Positions 15,948 through 25,023 of a stretch of 64,000 nt of DNA are shown piece after piece. The stretch is from positions 1,488,110 through 1,552,109 of the forward strand of contig NZ_VTQH01000001.1 of the NCBI RefSeq assembly GCF_008763945.1. The letters run 5' to 3'. Position 1 is the first letter of the stretch, and each line of letters begins with the position of its first letter. Made by a program: the position numbers and the translations under genes. A model generated the notes under the pieces. The model searched no databases. It saw only the letters and a program-made list of their open reading frames with translations, and had not been told where the DNA came from. The DNA is from Microbacterium testaceum StLB037. Its GTDB lineage: Bacteria; Actinomycetota; Actinomycetes; Actinomycetales; Microbacteriaceae.

Positions 15948-17237
15948 ATGACTCAGCATCGCCGCGTCACGCGGATCGCAGGTCTCCTCGCTCTTCCCGT
16001 CACCGCCGTTCTCGTCCTTGCCGGGTGCTCCGGCTCGGGTTCGGGAGACGCCGGGGGCGACTCGAACTCCTTCACGTTCACGTACGCCACCTCGAACAAC
16101 CTGGAGAGCCCGTACGAAACCCTCGCCAAGGAGTACATGCAGCAGCACTCGGGCGTGACCATCACGACCAACCCGACCCCGAACGACAAGTACGGCGAGA
16201 CGATCCGCACGCAGCTGCAGGCCGGCAACGCCTCGGACGTGATTCAGACCACCCCGGGTTCGGGGGACGCGCGCGGCATCATCCCGCTCGCCCAGGCGGG
16301 CTTCCTCGAGCCCCTCGGCGACACCGCGACGAAGCTCATCATCCCCGGGAGCGAGAGCGTCTACACGATAGACGACAAGGTCTACGGCCAGCCGCTCGAC
16401 TTCACGATCGGCGCCATCGTCGCGAGCCTCGGTACCGCGAAGATGAAGGGCCTGTCGGACTTCCCCACCACGATGGGCGACTTCACAGCCGCGTGCTCGA
16501 CGCTCCAGGGGCAGGGTGGATCGCTCCTCGCACTGGCCGGCGCCGCCGGTCCGAATGTCGGTCTGACCATCCAGGGCATCTCCGCCACCCGCGTCTACGC
16601 CGACACCCCGGACTGGAACGAGCAGCGCGCCGAGAACAAGGTGACCTTCGCCGACAGTCAGGGCTGGAAGGACACCCTCCAGACCTTCGTCGACCTCAAG
16701 AACGATGGATGCTTCCAGCCGGGCGCCGAGGGCGGCGGCTTCGACGCCATCACGAACGGACTCGCGCAGGGCACGTCGGTGGGTAGCTTCATTCCCTCGG
16801 GCTCCGCGGTCGAGATCGCCAAGGCCGCGCCGGCCGAGGCCGAGTTCGCCGTCGAGCCCTTCCCCGCGGCCAAGAGTGGCAAGGAGATGATCCTGGGCAG
16901 CTCCAACTACACCCTCTCGATCAACGCCAAGGCCAAGAACAAGCAGGGGGCGGAGGACTTCCTCGCATGGATGGCCGAGCCCGCCCAGCAGCAGCGCTAC
17001 TACGAGCTCTCGGGCGAACTGCCGGTGTCGGCCTTCGACTCCCTCGACCTGTCGGGCACCATCTACGCGCCGGTCGCCGACCTCCTCAAGGAGAAGAAGT
17101 ACACGCCGCTGCCGAACAACATCTGGCCGAACCCCTCGGTCTACGAGGCGCTGCAGACCGGCGGTCAGGGTCTGCTGACCGGTCAGACCAGCATCGACCA
17201 GGTGCTGCAGAGCATGGATGCGGCCTGGGGCAACTGA
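15948..17237 (+). CDS. Sugar ABC transporter substrate-binding lipoprotein (family 1)
   Basis: A 429-residue extracellular solute-binding protein. The lipoprotein signal peptide is clear: basic start MTQHRRVTR, hydrophobic core, lipobox LAGC with Cys27 as anchor, then a Ser/Gly-rich linker. The mature part shows the family-1 layout (TYATSNNLESPYETLAKEY, a hinge region, and WPNPSVYEAL near the end), as in carbohydrate-binding members. It works with the two permeases that follow; no ATPase gene is nearby, so a shared MsiK-type ATPase encoded elsewhere is likely. The AAAGG site upstream fixes ATG 15948. Confidence 0.9.
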   Translation: MTQHRRVTRIAGLLALPVTAVLVLAGCSGSGSGDAGGDSNSFTFTYATSNNLESPYETLAKEYMQQHSGVTITTNPTPNDKYGETIRTQLQAGNASDVIQTTPGSGDARGIIPLAQAGFLEPLGDTATKLIIPGSESVYTIDDKVYGQPLDFTIGAIVASLGTAKMKGLSDFPTTMGDFTAACSTLQGQGGSLLALAGAAGPNVGLTIQGISATRVYADTPDWNEQRAENKVTFADSQGWKDTLQTFVDLKNDGCFQPGAEGGGFDAITNGLAQGTSVGSFIPSGSAVEIAKAAPAEAEFAVEPFPAAKSGKEMILGSSNYTLSINAKAKNKQGAEDFLAWMAEPAQQQRYYELSGELPVSAFDSLDLSGTIYAPVADLLKEKKYTPLPNNIWPNPSVYEALQTGGQGLLTGQTSIDQVLQSMDAAWGN

Positions 17238-17242
17238 GTGAT

Positions 17243-17276
17243 TCCGCCGCCCGGGCCCCTGGACCCGGGCGGCGGA
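17243..17276 (+). terminator. Strong hairpin between substrate-binding protein and permease genes
   Basis: A perfect 13-bp stem (17243-17255 with 17264-17276, core CCGCCGCCCGGG) and an 8-nt loop directly after the binding-protein stop, with no T-run. In this position it more likely protects the upstream message and attenuates read-through, so that more binding protein than permease is made. Confidence 0.6.
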
Positions 17277-17307
17277 GCCGCACCCCATCGAGGATGACGA
17301 GGACGCG

Positions 17308-18282
17308 ATGAGCACCACTTTCCGAGCCGGCGAGATCGCCGCCACCGAGACCGAGCGCGTGGTGCTGCCACGCCGCGGCGGACGCCGCCGCTCCGCGCCC
17401 CGCCCGCGCCGCAAGGGCCTGCTGAAGTTCGGATACTGGTGGTGGGCTCTGCCCGGCATCGTCTTCGTCATCGGCATCCACTACGTCGCCACGAGCGTCG
17501 GCGGCTTCTTCGCCTTCACGAACTGGACCGGCATCGGGGCCTTCGAGCTCATCGGACTCGACAATTTCGTGCGGATCTTCCAGGACCCCACCAAGCTCGG
17601 AGCCCTGTGGAACACCCTGTTCTTGGCATTCGGCTCGGTCATCCTCAGCAACGTGCTGGGCCTGGGCATCGCGCTCGGGCTGAATCGAGGACTCAAGACC
17701 CGCTACATCCTGCGCACGCTCTTCTTCATGCCCGTGGTGCTCAGCCCGTTGGCCACTTCCTACATCTGGAAGTTCATCTTCGACTACAACGGCCCCCTCA
17801 ACCTCGTGCTGCGGGGGGTCGGCCTGGACTCGATGGCCCGGGCGTGGATCGCCGACCCCACGTGGGCGATCTGGACGATCCTCGTCGTGCTCGTCTGGCA
17901 GAACATCGGCTTCGCGATGGTCATCTACATGGCGGGTCTCGCCGCCGTCCCGGTCGAGATCGAAGAGGCCGCCGCCATCGACGGGGCCAACCTGTGGCAG
18001 CGCTTCTGGCATGTGACGCTCCCGTCCATCCGCCCCGCGGTCGCGATCGCGACCACCCTCGGCCTCGTGAACGGCCTTCGGGTCTTCGACCAGATCATGG
18101 CACTGACCGGGGGCGGGCCCGCCGCGGCCACCGAGACGCTGGCGACGCAGGTCTACAAGCAGTCGTTTGCCCTCGGCAACTTCGGCTACGGCGCCGCCCT
18201 GGCATTGCTGCTGACCCTCATCATCCTGGTCTTCGCGGTCATCCAGCAGCGCGTTACAGCCGACCGTTCGGAGGGAAACTGA
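17308..18282 (+). CDS. Sugar ABC transporter permease (MalF/UgpA type)
   Basis: A 324-residue inner-membrane permease of the carbohydrate uptake family 1. After a basic cytoplasmic leader of about 40 residues it has six hydrophobic segments. The EAA loop that contacts the ATPase reads VEIEEAAAIDGANLWQRF, followed by VTLPSIRP. It pairs with the MalG-type permease that starts one base after its stop. Confidence 0.92.
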   Translation: MSTTFRAGEIAATETERVVLPRRGGRRRSAPRPRRKGLLKFGYWWWALPGIVFVIGIHYVATSVGGFFAFTNWTGIGAFELIGLDNFVRIFQDPTKLGALWNTLFLAFGSVILSNVLGLGIALGLNRGLKTRYILRTLFFMPVVLSPLATSYIWKFIFDYNGPLNLVLRGVGLDSMARAWIADPTWAIWTILVVLVWQNIGFAMVIYMAGLAAVPVEIEEAAAIDGANLWQRFWHVTLPSIRPAVAIATTLGLVNGLRVFDQIMALTGGGPAAATETLATQVYKQSFALGNFGYGAALALLLTLIILVFAVIQQRVTADRSEGN

Positions 18283-18283
18283 C

Positions 18284-19120
18284 ATGTTCCGCTACACGAA
18301 ACTCACGGGGCTCCGAGAGTTCCTCTTCTGGGTCGCCGCGCTCGTCTTCCTGGTTCCGTTCTACTTCCTCATCACCACGTCTCTGAAATCGGACCGCGAG
18401 GTCATCACCACCTCGACGCTGGCCCCGCCGACGGCTCCCGACTTCGGCAACTTCCTCAAGGTGCTGACCGCCTCCGGCAACTCGAACGTCGTCATGGGCC
18501 TGGTCAACAGCATCATCATCACCGCTGGCAGCATCGTGCTGCTGGTTCTGCTCGGCTCGCTCACCGGCTACGTGATCGCCCGCAGCACGCGCCGCTGGAG
18601 CCGCGTCGTGTACTACCTGTTCCTCGTCGCGATCGTGCTGCCCACGCAGCTCGGGACGGTGCCGCTCTACATCGGAGCACGCTCGCTGGGACTCACGGGG
18701 TCGGCCTGGGGCATGATCATCCTCTACACCGGCATGCTGCTGCCGCTGGCGATCTTCCTCTACGCGGGATTCTTTCGCGGACTCGGCACCGAGTACGAAG
18801 AGGCCGCCACCATCGATGGGGCGAGCCGGACGCAGATCTTCTTCCGCATCGTGCTCCCGCTGATGTCACCCGCGACGGGAACGGTCGCGATCCTCGCGGG
18901 CCTCATCGTCTGGAACGACTTCTTCACGTCGCTGATCTTCCTCGGCGGATCGGCGAACCAGACCCTCCCGGTGGCCATGTACTACTACATCGGTTCGTTG
19001 GTGTCGGCCTGGAACCAGATCTTCGCGATCGTGATCGTCTCGATGATCCCCATCCTCGCCTTCTACCTCTTCGCCCAGAAGCGCTTCATCCAGGGCTTCG
19101 CGGGCGGCCTCAAGGGCTGA
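18284..19120 (+). CDS. Sugar ABC transporter permease (MalG/UgpE type)
   Basis: A 278-residue second permease half with six membrane segments and the EAA loop TEYEEAATIDGASRTQIF followed by IVLPLMSP. A hydrophobic start (FLFWVAALVFLVPFYFLITT) and a C-terminal FAQKRFIQGFAGGLKG are typical of the MalG group. The preceding gene ends one base before it. Its operon continues, after a hairpin, into an isomerase and a CarA-type flavoprotein, which ties sugar uptake to glycoside oxidation. Confidence 0.92.
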   Translation: MFRYTKLTGLREFLFWVAALVFLVPFYFLITTSLKSDREVITTSTLAPPTAPDFGNFLKVLTASGNSNVVMGLVNSIIITAGSIVLLVLLGSLTGYVIARSTRRWSRVVYYLFLVAIVLPTQLGTVPLYIGARSLGLTGSAWGMIILYTGMLLPLAIFLYAGFFRGLGTEYEEAATIDGASRTQIFFRIVLPLMSPATGTVAILAGLIVWNDFFTSLIFLGGSANQTLPVAMYYYIGSLVSAWNQIFAIVIVSMIPILAFYLFAQKRFIQGFAGGLKG

Positions 19121-19129
19121 GCCTGCCCA

Positions 19130-19158
19130 GACGGATGCCGCCTCGCACGGCATCCGTC
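19130..19158 (+). terminator. Hairpin after the ABC permease gene
   Basis: Perfect 11-bp stem GACGGATGCCG / CGGCATCCGTC with a 7-nt loop, 9 nt after the permease stop. No T-run follows. It may be a partial terminator or an RNA-stability element between transporter and enzyme genes. The stem contains the GGATGCC heptamer that recurs throughout the window. Confidence 0.5.
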
Positions 19159-19195
19159 GCTCGTCGCGCCTCACGCACCCCGAAAGGACACCCTC

Positions 19196-19990
19196 GTGTA
19201 CCAACTCGCTCCCAACATCGAACTCCTCTTCACCGAGGCCGGCGACTACCACGACCGCGTGCGCGCGGCGGCGGCGGCGGGTTTCGACGCCGTCGAGATG
19301 TGGGGTCCGACCGGCGTCGACGCCCCGGCCACACCCAAAGACCTGCCGGCGCTCAAGGCGGCGCTGCAGGAGACCGGCGTGCAGCTCACCGCGCAGCTGG
19401 CCGAGCCCCGCACGCAGTTCATGATCCCGCCGTGGGATCACTCCGAGTTCTTCCGCAAGCTCGACGAGGGCGTCGAGATCGCCCGCGACCTCGGCTGCCC
19501 CCGCATCGTCGTGGGCAGCGGTACCGGCTTCGGCGGGTGGAAGCGGCAGGTGCAGCTCGACAAGCTCGTCGAGATCTACCGGAAGGCGATCGCGCAGATC
19601 GACGGCTCGGATGTGGGGCTGGTGCTCGAACCCGTGAATGTCCGTGTCGATCACCCCGGCTCGCTGCTGGATCGCACCGCCGAGGCCGTATACGTCGCCC
19701 GCGGCGTCGACTCGCCGCAGTTCGGCGTGCTCTACGACATCTATCACTCGGCCGTCGAGGGCGAGGACATGGAGGCCGAACTGGCGAACGCCGGCGACCT
19801 CATCCACTACGTGCAGCTCGCCGATGCCCCCGGTCGCGGAGAGCCCGGCACGGGACACCTCGACTGGAACGAGCGGTTCCGTCTGCTGCGCGACAGCGGC
19901 TACGACGGGCCCGTGGGGCTGGAGTACTACCCGACCACCGCGTCGGAGGCATCCGTCGCCCACGTCGTCGAGATCGCGCGCGCGGCATGA
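19196..19990 (+). CDS. Sugar isomerase/epimerase-fold protein (hydroxypyruvate isomerase-like)
   Basis: A 264-residue TIM-barrel protein of the Hyi/xylose-isomerase-like family. Metal-type residues can be seen in LVLEPVN (Glu), LYDIYHS (Asp and His), YVQLADAPGRGEPGTGHLDW (the Hyi-like GRxEPGTG loop) and GLEYYP (Glu). In this setting it may isomerise or hydrate the sugar fragment released from glycosides. GTG 19196 has GAAAGGA upstream. It overlaps the next gene (ATGA), a CarA-like oxidase, so the two are coupled. Confidence 0.75.
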   Translation: MYQLAPNIELLFTEAGDYHDRVRAAAAAGFDAVEMWGPTGVDAPATPKDLPALKAALQETGVQLTAQLAEPRTQFMIPPWDHSEFFRKLDEGVEIARDLGCPRIVVGSGTGFGGWKRQVQLDKLVEIYRKAIAQIDGSDVGLVLEPVNVRVDHPGSLLDRTAEAVYVARGVDSPQFGVLYDIYHSAVEGEDMEAELANAGDLIHYVQLADAPGRGEPGTGHLDWNERFRLLRDSGYDGPVGLEYYPTTASEASVAHVVEIARAA

Positions 19991-21534
19991 GCGCCCGGCA
20001 GTATCCGACCGAGGTCGATGTCGTGATCGTGGGCAGCGGCCCGACCGGCTCCGCCTACGCGCGCATCCTCGCGGAGCGCGCACCTGAGGCGACCGTCGCG
20101 ATGTTCGAGGTGGGCCCGACGGTGTCGAACCCGCCCGGCGCGCACGTGAAGAACATCGCCGACCCCGCCGAGCGCGCCCGCGCGCAGGTGGCCTCGGAGG
20201 GCCCGGGCGAGCGCGGCGAGAAGGTCGCCAGCCCGGGCGCGGCCAGGGCCGGCGTGCGCGGGGCCCGCCCCGGCACGTTCCTGCTCGAGGACGGCTATGC
20301 GTTCGAGGGCGAGGACGGCCTGCCCGTCGTCGCGATGTCGAGCAACGTCGGCGGCATGGCCGCGCACTGGACCGGCGCGTGCCCGCGGCCCAACGACAGC
20401 GAGCGGATCGCCTTCGTCGACGACCTCGACGAGCTCCTCGACGAGGCCGACCGGCTGCTCGGCGTCACGACCGACGCCTTCGACTCCGCTCCCTTCGGGG
20501 CGATCGTGCGCGAGCGCCTCTCGGCTGCGGTCGATGAGGGCCGCGTCGAGGCGACGAAGGTGCAGCGGATGCCGTTGGCCGCCCACCGGCGCGACGACGG
20601 CCGTCTCGTGTGGTCGGGGTCTGACGTCGTGCTGGGCGAGGTGACGCGCGAGAACCCGCGCTTCTCGCTCTTCGACGAGTCGCTCGCGGTCCGTGTGGTC
20701 GTGGAGGGTGGCCGCGCCTCGGGCGTGGTCGTGCGGGATCTGCGCTCGGGCGAGGAGCACACGGTCGCGGCGCGCTTCGTCGTGGTCGCGGCCGACGCTC
20801 TGCGCACCCCGCAGCTGCTGTGGGCGTCGGGCGTGCGGCCCGAGGCCCTCGGGCGGTACCTGAACGACCAGGCGCAGGTCGTCTTCGCCTCGAGGCTGCG
20901 CGACATGCCCCCGCTCGACGCAGACGACCCCACCGCGGGCCTCGCGGAGTACAGCGGCGTGAGCTGGGTGCCGTTCACCGACGACATGCCCTTCCACGGG
21001 CAGATCATGCAGCTCGACGCCTCGCCCATCCCCCTCGCCGAAGACGACCCCGTAGTGCCGGGCTCGATCGTGGGTCTCGGTCTGTTCTGCGCGAAAGACC
21101 TGCAGGCCGACGATCGGGTCGCCTTCGACGCGGAACACCTCGACGGGTACGGTCTTCCCGCTCCCCGCATCCACTACCGGCTCACCGATCGCGATCGCGA
21201 GGTGGTGGAGCGCGCTCGTGCAGAGATCGTCCGCTTGGCCGAGGCCGTCGGCGACCCGGTCGGCGACCGCCCCTTCACCCTTCCGCTCGGTTCGTCGCTG
21301 CACTACCAGGGCTCGACCCGGATGGGCGTGGCCGACGACGGCACCAGCGTGTGCGACGTCGACAGCGAGGTGTGGGGAGTCCCCGACCTTTTCGTCGCGG
21401 GCAACGGCGTGATCCCCACGGCGACGGCGTGCAACCCGACGTTGACGTCGGTCGCGCTCGCGGTGCGGGGTGCGCGCAAGATCGCGTCGGTGCTCTCGCG
21501 GGAGCGTTCGCGCGCGAGCGCGGCATCCGCGTGA
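19987..21534 (+). CDS. FAD-dependent glycoside 3-oxidase, CarA/pyranose-oxidase-like (GMC superfamily)
   Basis: A 515-residue GMC-type flavoprotein. The FAD-binding GSGPTGSAYARIL begins at about residue 16. The motif GGMAAHWTGACPRPN puts His127 where pyranose 2-oxidases have their flavin-linked His (HWT). The C-terminal catalytic pair is visible as LHYQGSTRMG (His) and CNPTLTS (Asn). Relatives such as Microbacterium CarA and bacterial C-glycoside 3-oxidases oxidise the sugar C3-OH of C-glycosides, the step that makes them substrates for CGD. It lies directly upstream of a CGD operon. Covalent flavin attachment and the exact substrate are not shown. Confidence 0.8.
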   Translation: MSARQYPTEVDVVIVGSGPTGSAYARILAERAPEATVAMFEVGPTVSNPPGAHVKNIADPAERARAQVASEGPGERGEKVASPGAARAGVRGARPGTFLLEDGYAFEGEDGLPVVAMSSNVGGMAAHWTGACPRPNDSERIAFVDDLDELLDEADRLLGVTTDAFDSAPFGAIVRERLSAAVDEGRVEATKVQRMPLAAHRRDDGRLVWSGSDVVLGEVTRENPRFSLFDESLAVRVVVEGGRASGVVVRDLRSGEEHTVAARFVVVAADALRTPQLLWASGVRPEALGRYLNDQAQVVFASRLRDMPPLDADDPTAGLAEYSGVSWVPFTDDMPFHGQIMQLDASPIPLAEDDPVVPGSIVGLGLFCAKDLQADDRVAFDAEHLDGYGLPAPRIHYRLTDRDREVVERARAEIVRLAEAVGDPVGDRPFTLPLGSSLHYQGSTRMGVADDGTSVCDVDSEVWGVPDLFVAGNGVIPTATACNPTLTSVALAVRGARKIASVLSRERSRASAASA

Positions 21535-21541
21535 TCCTTGC

Positions 21542-21562
21542 TTATGTACGAATCAGACATTA
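21542..21562. promoter_or_regulatory. TTATGT-type operator, site 2 (upstream of the split CGD operon)
   Basis: TTATGT-N9-ACATTA, 21 nt, 8 bases after the oxidase stop and 61 nt before the CGD beta start. Seven of ten base pairs of the inverted repeat match, and it keeps the outer CTTATGT half-site and the inner GAATC of site 1. AT-rich TAGAGTGTAGAAAT just downstream may hold the -10 region. Confidence 0.6.
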
Positions 21563-21622
21563 GAGTGTAGAAATCAAGACAAAGTGGTCTGTGGCTTCGG
21601 CCGCACCGACGAGGAGGTCATC

Positions 21623-22030
21623 GTGATCCCGGATCGCATCATCGAGCAGGGGACGCTCACCGCCCGCGACGGGCGCGCGTCGGTGGAGGTGCGCCTGCCC
21701 TGGTACCGGGCGCTGCCGGCATCCTGCATCTCGGGCGCGAAGCTCACCATCGACGGTGTCGAGGCACCCGCCGAGTCGCTGCGCTGGCAGATGAACGGCG
21801 AGGAGCTCACCTTCGCCGACATGAAGACGAACACCGAGCAGTGGTGGTTCCCCACCGACTCCGCCGTCCTCTCGGGCGAGATCGAGACGGATGCCGGGGA
21901 GCACGAGGTGCGCGTCGACCTCGAGCTCTACATCCCGTACATCATCATCGCCGATGACCAGGTGCTGCACATCGAAGAGCACGACACAAAGAACATGACC
22001 GCCCGCCAGGTCGAGGAGGCCCGCGCATGA
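21623..22030 (+). CDS. C-glycoside deglycosidase beta subunit-like protein
   Basis: A 135-residue small beta-rich protein of the CGD beta/DUF6379 type: VEVRLPWYRALPASCISGAKLTIDG, then WWFPTDSAVL and VDLELYIPYI. In known CGDs the beta subunit packs on the alpha barrel and contributes to the substrate pocket. The GTG start is preceded by a GAGGAGG ribosome site. The stop overlaps the alpha gene start (ATGA), so subunits are made in a fixed ratio. It is the first gene behind the TTATGT site at 21542. Confidence 0.75.
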   Translation: MIPDRIIEQGTLTARDGRASVEVRLPWYRALPASCISGAKLTIDGVEAPAESLRWQMNGEELTFADMKTNTEQWWFPTDSAVLSGEIETDAGEHEVRVDLELYIPYIIIADDQVLHIEEHDTKNMTARQVEEARA

Positions 22031-23136
22031 CCGGTTCGACCGCGTCCGGCACCCCCATCCAGGGCGTCACGCTCTACAGCTTCACCCGCGCCTTCCACGG
22101 CCGCGAGTACGACCTCGACCAGCTCATCCGCAAGACCGCGGCCGAGGGGTTCGGCCCGGGCCTGGAGATCATCGGCTTCTCGAGCTTCCGCGGCTTCCCC
22201 GACATCGACGATCGATTCGCCGGACGCTTCTCCGACCTCGTCGACGAGGTCGGGCTCGTACGCACCTCGCTCGCGGTCAACGCCGACATCGGCCTGCGGC
22301 CCGACAGGCTCATGGACCAGGACGAGCTGCTGGCCTACATGCGCAAGCAGATCGCGGCGGCGGCGAAGCTCGGCTTCCCCATCGCCCGCGTGCAGATCTC
22401 GATCACGCCCGACTCGATGGAGGCCCTCGCCCCCATCGCCGAGGAGTACGGCGTCACCCTCGCCCTCGAGGTGCACGCTGACCAGTACGCCTCGCACCCG
22501 CGCATCCTGGCGCTGCGCGACCGCTACGAGAAGGTCGGCTCGCCCTTCCTCGGGTTCACGATGGACTGGGGCGCCACCGTGACCGGTTTCGCGCCGTCGC
22601 TCATCGAGGCGTACCGCCGACGCGGCGCGTCGGAGGAACTGCTGGCCGCCGTCGTGCAGCTGTGGGACGACTTCTACGAGCAAGGGCCGCCCGCCGACCA
22701 GGCCGATCACGGCCAGCGCTTCGGCCGTTTCATCGGCCTCGCGCACCAGCACGGCCGCCCCGACCTCGGCATCGACTTCGGCATCAACGGCACGGGCCTG
22801 TTCGGCCCCGCGCGGGTGAATGACTGGCTCGAGATCATGCCGTGGGTCAAGCACGTGCACGGCAAGTTCTTCGGCATCGACGAGAACGGGAACGAGCCCT
22901 CGGTGCCCGTCTCCGACCTCATCACCCTGTTGGTCGAGAACGGCTACAGCGGAGCGGTGTCGAGCGAGTACGAGGGCTGGCACTGGAACCACTGGCAGAG
23001 CCCCTTCGAGATCATCCGGGGCGAGCAGGCGATCCAGCGCACGGCCGCCGAGGCCGCCGGCTCGCGCATGATCACCGACGCCGCCGAGGCGCGCCGCGCC
23101 CTCGACACCCACCTCGCGCACGCCGTGCGCGCCTGA
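22027..23136 (+). CDS. C-glycoside deglycosidase alpha subunit-like protein
   Basis: A 369-residue isomerase/epimerase-fold barrel. The putative Mn2+/divalent metal site is E148 (LALEVHA), D180 (GFTMDWG), H278 (KHVHGKFF) and E314 (VSSEYEG), with H150 two residues after the first Glu. It carries GVTLYSFTRAFHGREYDLDQ near the start, the typical opening of CGD alpha subunits. It is coupled to the beta subunit by a 4-nt overlap. This pair differs enough from the 23154/25024 pair to suggest another substrate. Confidence 0.78.
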   Translation: MTGSTASGTPIQGVTLYSFTRAFHGREYDLDQLIRKTAAEGFGPGLEIIGFSSFRGFPDIDDRFAGRFSDLVDEVGLVRTSLAVNADIGLRPDRLMDQDELLAYMRKQIAAAAKLGFPIARVQISITPDSMEALAPIAEEYGVTLALEVHADQYASHPRILALRDRYEKVGSPFLGFTMDWGATVTGFAPSLIEAYRRRGASEELLAAVVQLWDDFYEQGPPADQADHGQRFGRFIGLAHQHGRPDLGIDFGINGTGLFGPARVNDWLEIMPWVKHVHGKFFGIDENGNEPSVPVSDLITLLVENGYSGAVSSEYEGWHWNHWQSPFEIIRGEQAIQRTAAEAAGSRMITDAAEARRALDTHLAHAVRA

Positions 23137-23153
23137 TCTTCCCGGAGAAGGAC

Positions 23154-24206
23154 ATGACCGACACCAACGGCATCGCCGGCACCGGCATCAAGCTCGGCAC
23201 CACGCTCTACTCGATGACGAGCGAATTCGCCGCGGGGCAGTACACCCCCGAGACCCTCATCAAAGAGGTGCACGACCAGGGCATCGGCCCCGGTGTGGAG
23301 TTCAACTTCGCGCAGCTGCTGCGCTCGTACCCCGACGTCGACGACGCCTTCGTGAAGCTCTGGTTCGACTCGCTCGAGACCTACGGTCTCGAAGCGAGCG
23401 CCGTGGGCACCAACCTCGACATGGGTCGTCGCAAGGACCGTGACATGACGCCCGACGAGGAGCACGACTTCTTCGCTCGGCAGCTGAAGTCGGCGCACAC
23501 GCTCGGCTTCAAAAGGGTCGTCATCCGCTCCGCGGGCAAGGAGCTGCTCCGCCGCCTGCTGCCCCTCGCCGAGAAATACGACCAGAAGCTCGGTTACGAG
23601 ATCCACGCGCCCTCGGGGCCCAACGATCCCAAGGTGATCGAGATCCGCGAGGTCTACGACGAACTCGGCAGTGACCGCCTGGGCTTCACCGCCGACTTCT
23701 CGTCGACCATGCACGCGCTCTCACCGACGCTGCTGCGCACGCTCGGACAGATGGGCATGGACGAGAAGCACTTCTCGGTCATGGACGAGATCTGGCACGA
23801 GCCGACCCCCATGCACGTGCGCAACCAGAAGTTCGAGGACTACCTCTCGGGCGAAGGGGTCGACCCCCTGCGCTTCGGGCCGTTCACGCGACTGGCGTTC
23901 AACATGCACGGTCTCGTCGCTCCCGAGGAGTGGCTCGACATCATGCCGCAGATCTTCCACGTGCACGCGAAGTTCTACGACATCGGCGCCGACGGCGAAG
24001 AGCCGGCGATGGACATCCCGCGCATCGTGAGGCAGTTCGTCGTCGGCGGGTACCAGGGCTACCTCTCCAGCGAGTGGGAGGGCCACGCCTTCAGCGACCT
24101 CGGCGAGAGCGACCCCATCGACCTGGTCAAGAAGCAGCACGCGCTCATGCGCCGGGCCATCGAAGACACCGTCGCCGCCCGCGACTCCGCCGCCCAGCCC
24201 GCCTGA
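23154..24206 (+). CDS. C-glycoside deglycosidase alpha subunit-like protein (second pair)
   Basis: A 350-residue barrel closely related to the alpha half of the fused protein at 9755-11230. Metal-site residues are E149 (YEIHAPSGPN), D181 (TADFSSTMHA), H271 (HVHAKFYDI) and E307 (LSSEWEGHAF), with H151 beside the first Glu. The conserved NLDMGRRKDRDMTPDEE segment is also present. Its likely beta partner is encoded not next to it but 0.8 kb downstream at 25024-25440, beyond a SnoaL-like gene. The ATG has GGAGAAGG upstream. Confidence 0.8.
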   Translation: MTDTNGIAGTGIKLGTTLYSMTSEFAAGQYTPETLIKEVHDQGIGPGVEFNFAQLLRSYPDVDDAFVKLWFDSLETYGLEASAVGTNLDMGRRKDRDMTPDEEHDFFARQLKSAHTLGFKRVVIRSAGKELLRRLLPLAEKYDQKLGYEIHAPSGPNDPKVIEIREVYDELGSDRLGFTADFSSTMHALSPTLLRTLGQMGMDEKHFSVMDEIWHEPTPMHVRNQKFEDYLSGEGVDPLRFGPFTRLAFNMHGLVAPEEWLDIMPQIFHVHAKFYDIGADGEEPAMDIPRIVRQFVVGGYQGYLSSEWEGHAFSDLGESDPIDLVKKQHALMRRAIEDTVAARDSAAQPA

Positions 24207-24232
24207 TCCATCCACCTCACGAAGGAGTGAGC

Positions 24233-25015
24233 ATGTCGAACACCGCCACCACGGCATCCGTCGAAGATCTCATCGCCGAGGTCGCCCGCCTGCGCGAACA
24301 GGTCGAGGCGGCGCACGCCCTCGCCCAGCGCGCCGAAGACCGCGGCCAGGTCGAGAACCTCTTCAACCGCTACATGTACCTGCACAACGCCTTCGAGGAC
24401 GAGCAGATCATCCCGCTCTGGGTGAAGGAGGGCACCGAGGGCATCCGCGCGCGCTACACCAACGCCGGTCAGTACACCACCTGGCAGAGCGTCACCGAGT
24501 ACCACCGCGGACGCCCGCACCCCGAGGGCAAGCTGATTCTCCACGCCACGAACACCCCGGTGATCGAAGTCGCCGCCGACGGCAAGACGGCCAAGGGCGT
24601 GTGGATGATGGCCGGCACCGAGTCGGGTCTGACCGACCCGCAGGTCGCTGAGGCGTTCCCCGACATGTACTCGCCCGAAGAGGTGCTCGGCAAGAAGGTC
24701 TGGGCGCACTGGGTCTGGTGCAAGTACGCCATCGACTTCCTCAAGCAGGACGGCGAGTGGAAGTTCTGGAAGTTCCGCTGCTACGAGCTGGCGCGCGCGC
24801 CGTTCGAGGAGAACTGGGTCGCCTTCGGCCTCAAGAACCAGGGCGCCTTCGACCTCGACCTCATGTACTTCGGCGACGACGGCAAGCCCGTCTTCATGCC
24901 CCCGGCCGACGAGCCGGTGCCGTCGAAGAACCACCCCTACAGCCCCGAGACCACTCAGAAGCTCGAGCCCGCGCCGCCCGTGGCGCACGACCGCTTCACC
25001 GACACCTTCGCCTAG
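24233..25015 (+). CDS. SnoaL/NTF2-like fold protein, function unknown
   Basis: A 260-residue protein. Residues 10-45 form a charged helix (VEDLIAEVARLREQVEAAHALAQRAEDRG), followed by a SnoaL-type cone fold: NLFNRYMYLHNAFED, WQSVTEYHRG, VWAHWVWCKYAIDFL and GEWKFWKFRCYE. The C-terminal 60 residues (PVFMPPADEPVPSK...) are an extension. Such folds serve as isomerases, hydratases, dehydratases or binding proteins. It is inserted between a CGD alpha and its apparent beta partner, so it may act on the keto-sugar or aglycone intermediate. An AAGGAG site precedes the ATG. Confidence 0.6.
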   Translation: MSNTATTASVEDLIAEVARLREQVEAAHALAQRAEDRGQVENLFNRYMYLHNAFEDEQIIPLWVKEGTEGIRARYTNAGQYTTWQSVTEYHRGRPHPEGKLILHATNTPVIEVAADGKTAKGVWMMAGTESGLTDPQVAEAFPDMYSPEEVLGKKVWAHWVWCKYAIDFLKQDGEWKFWKFRCYELARAPFEENWVAFGLKNQGAFDLDLMYFGDDGKPVFMPPADEPVPSKNHPYSPETTQKLEPAPPVAHDRFTDTFA

Positions 25016-25023
25016 GAACCGCC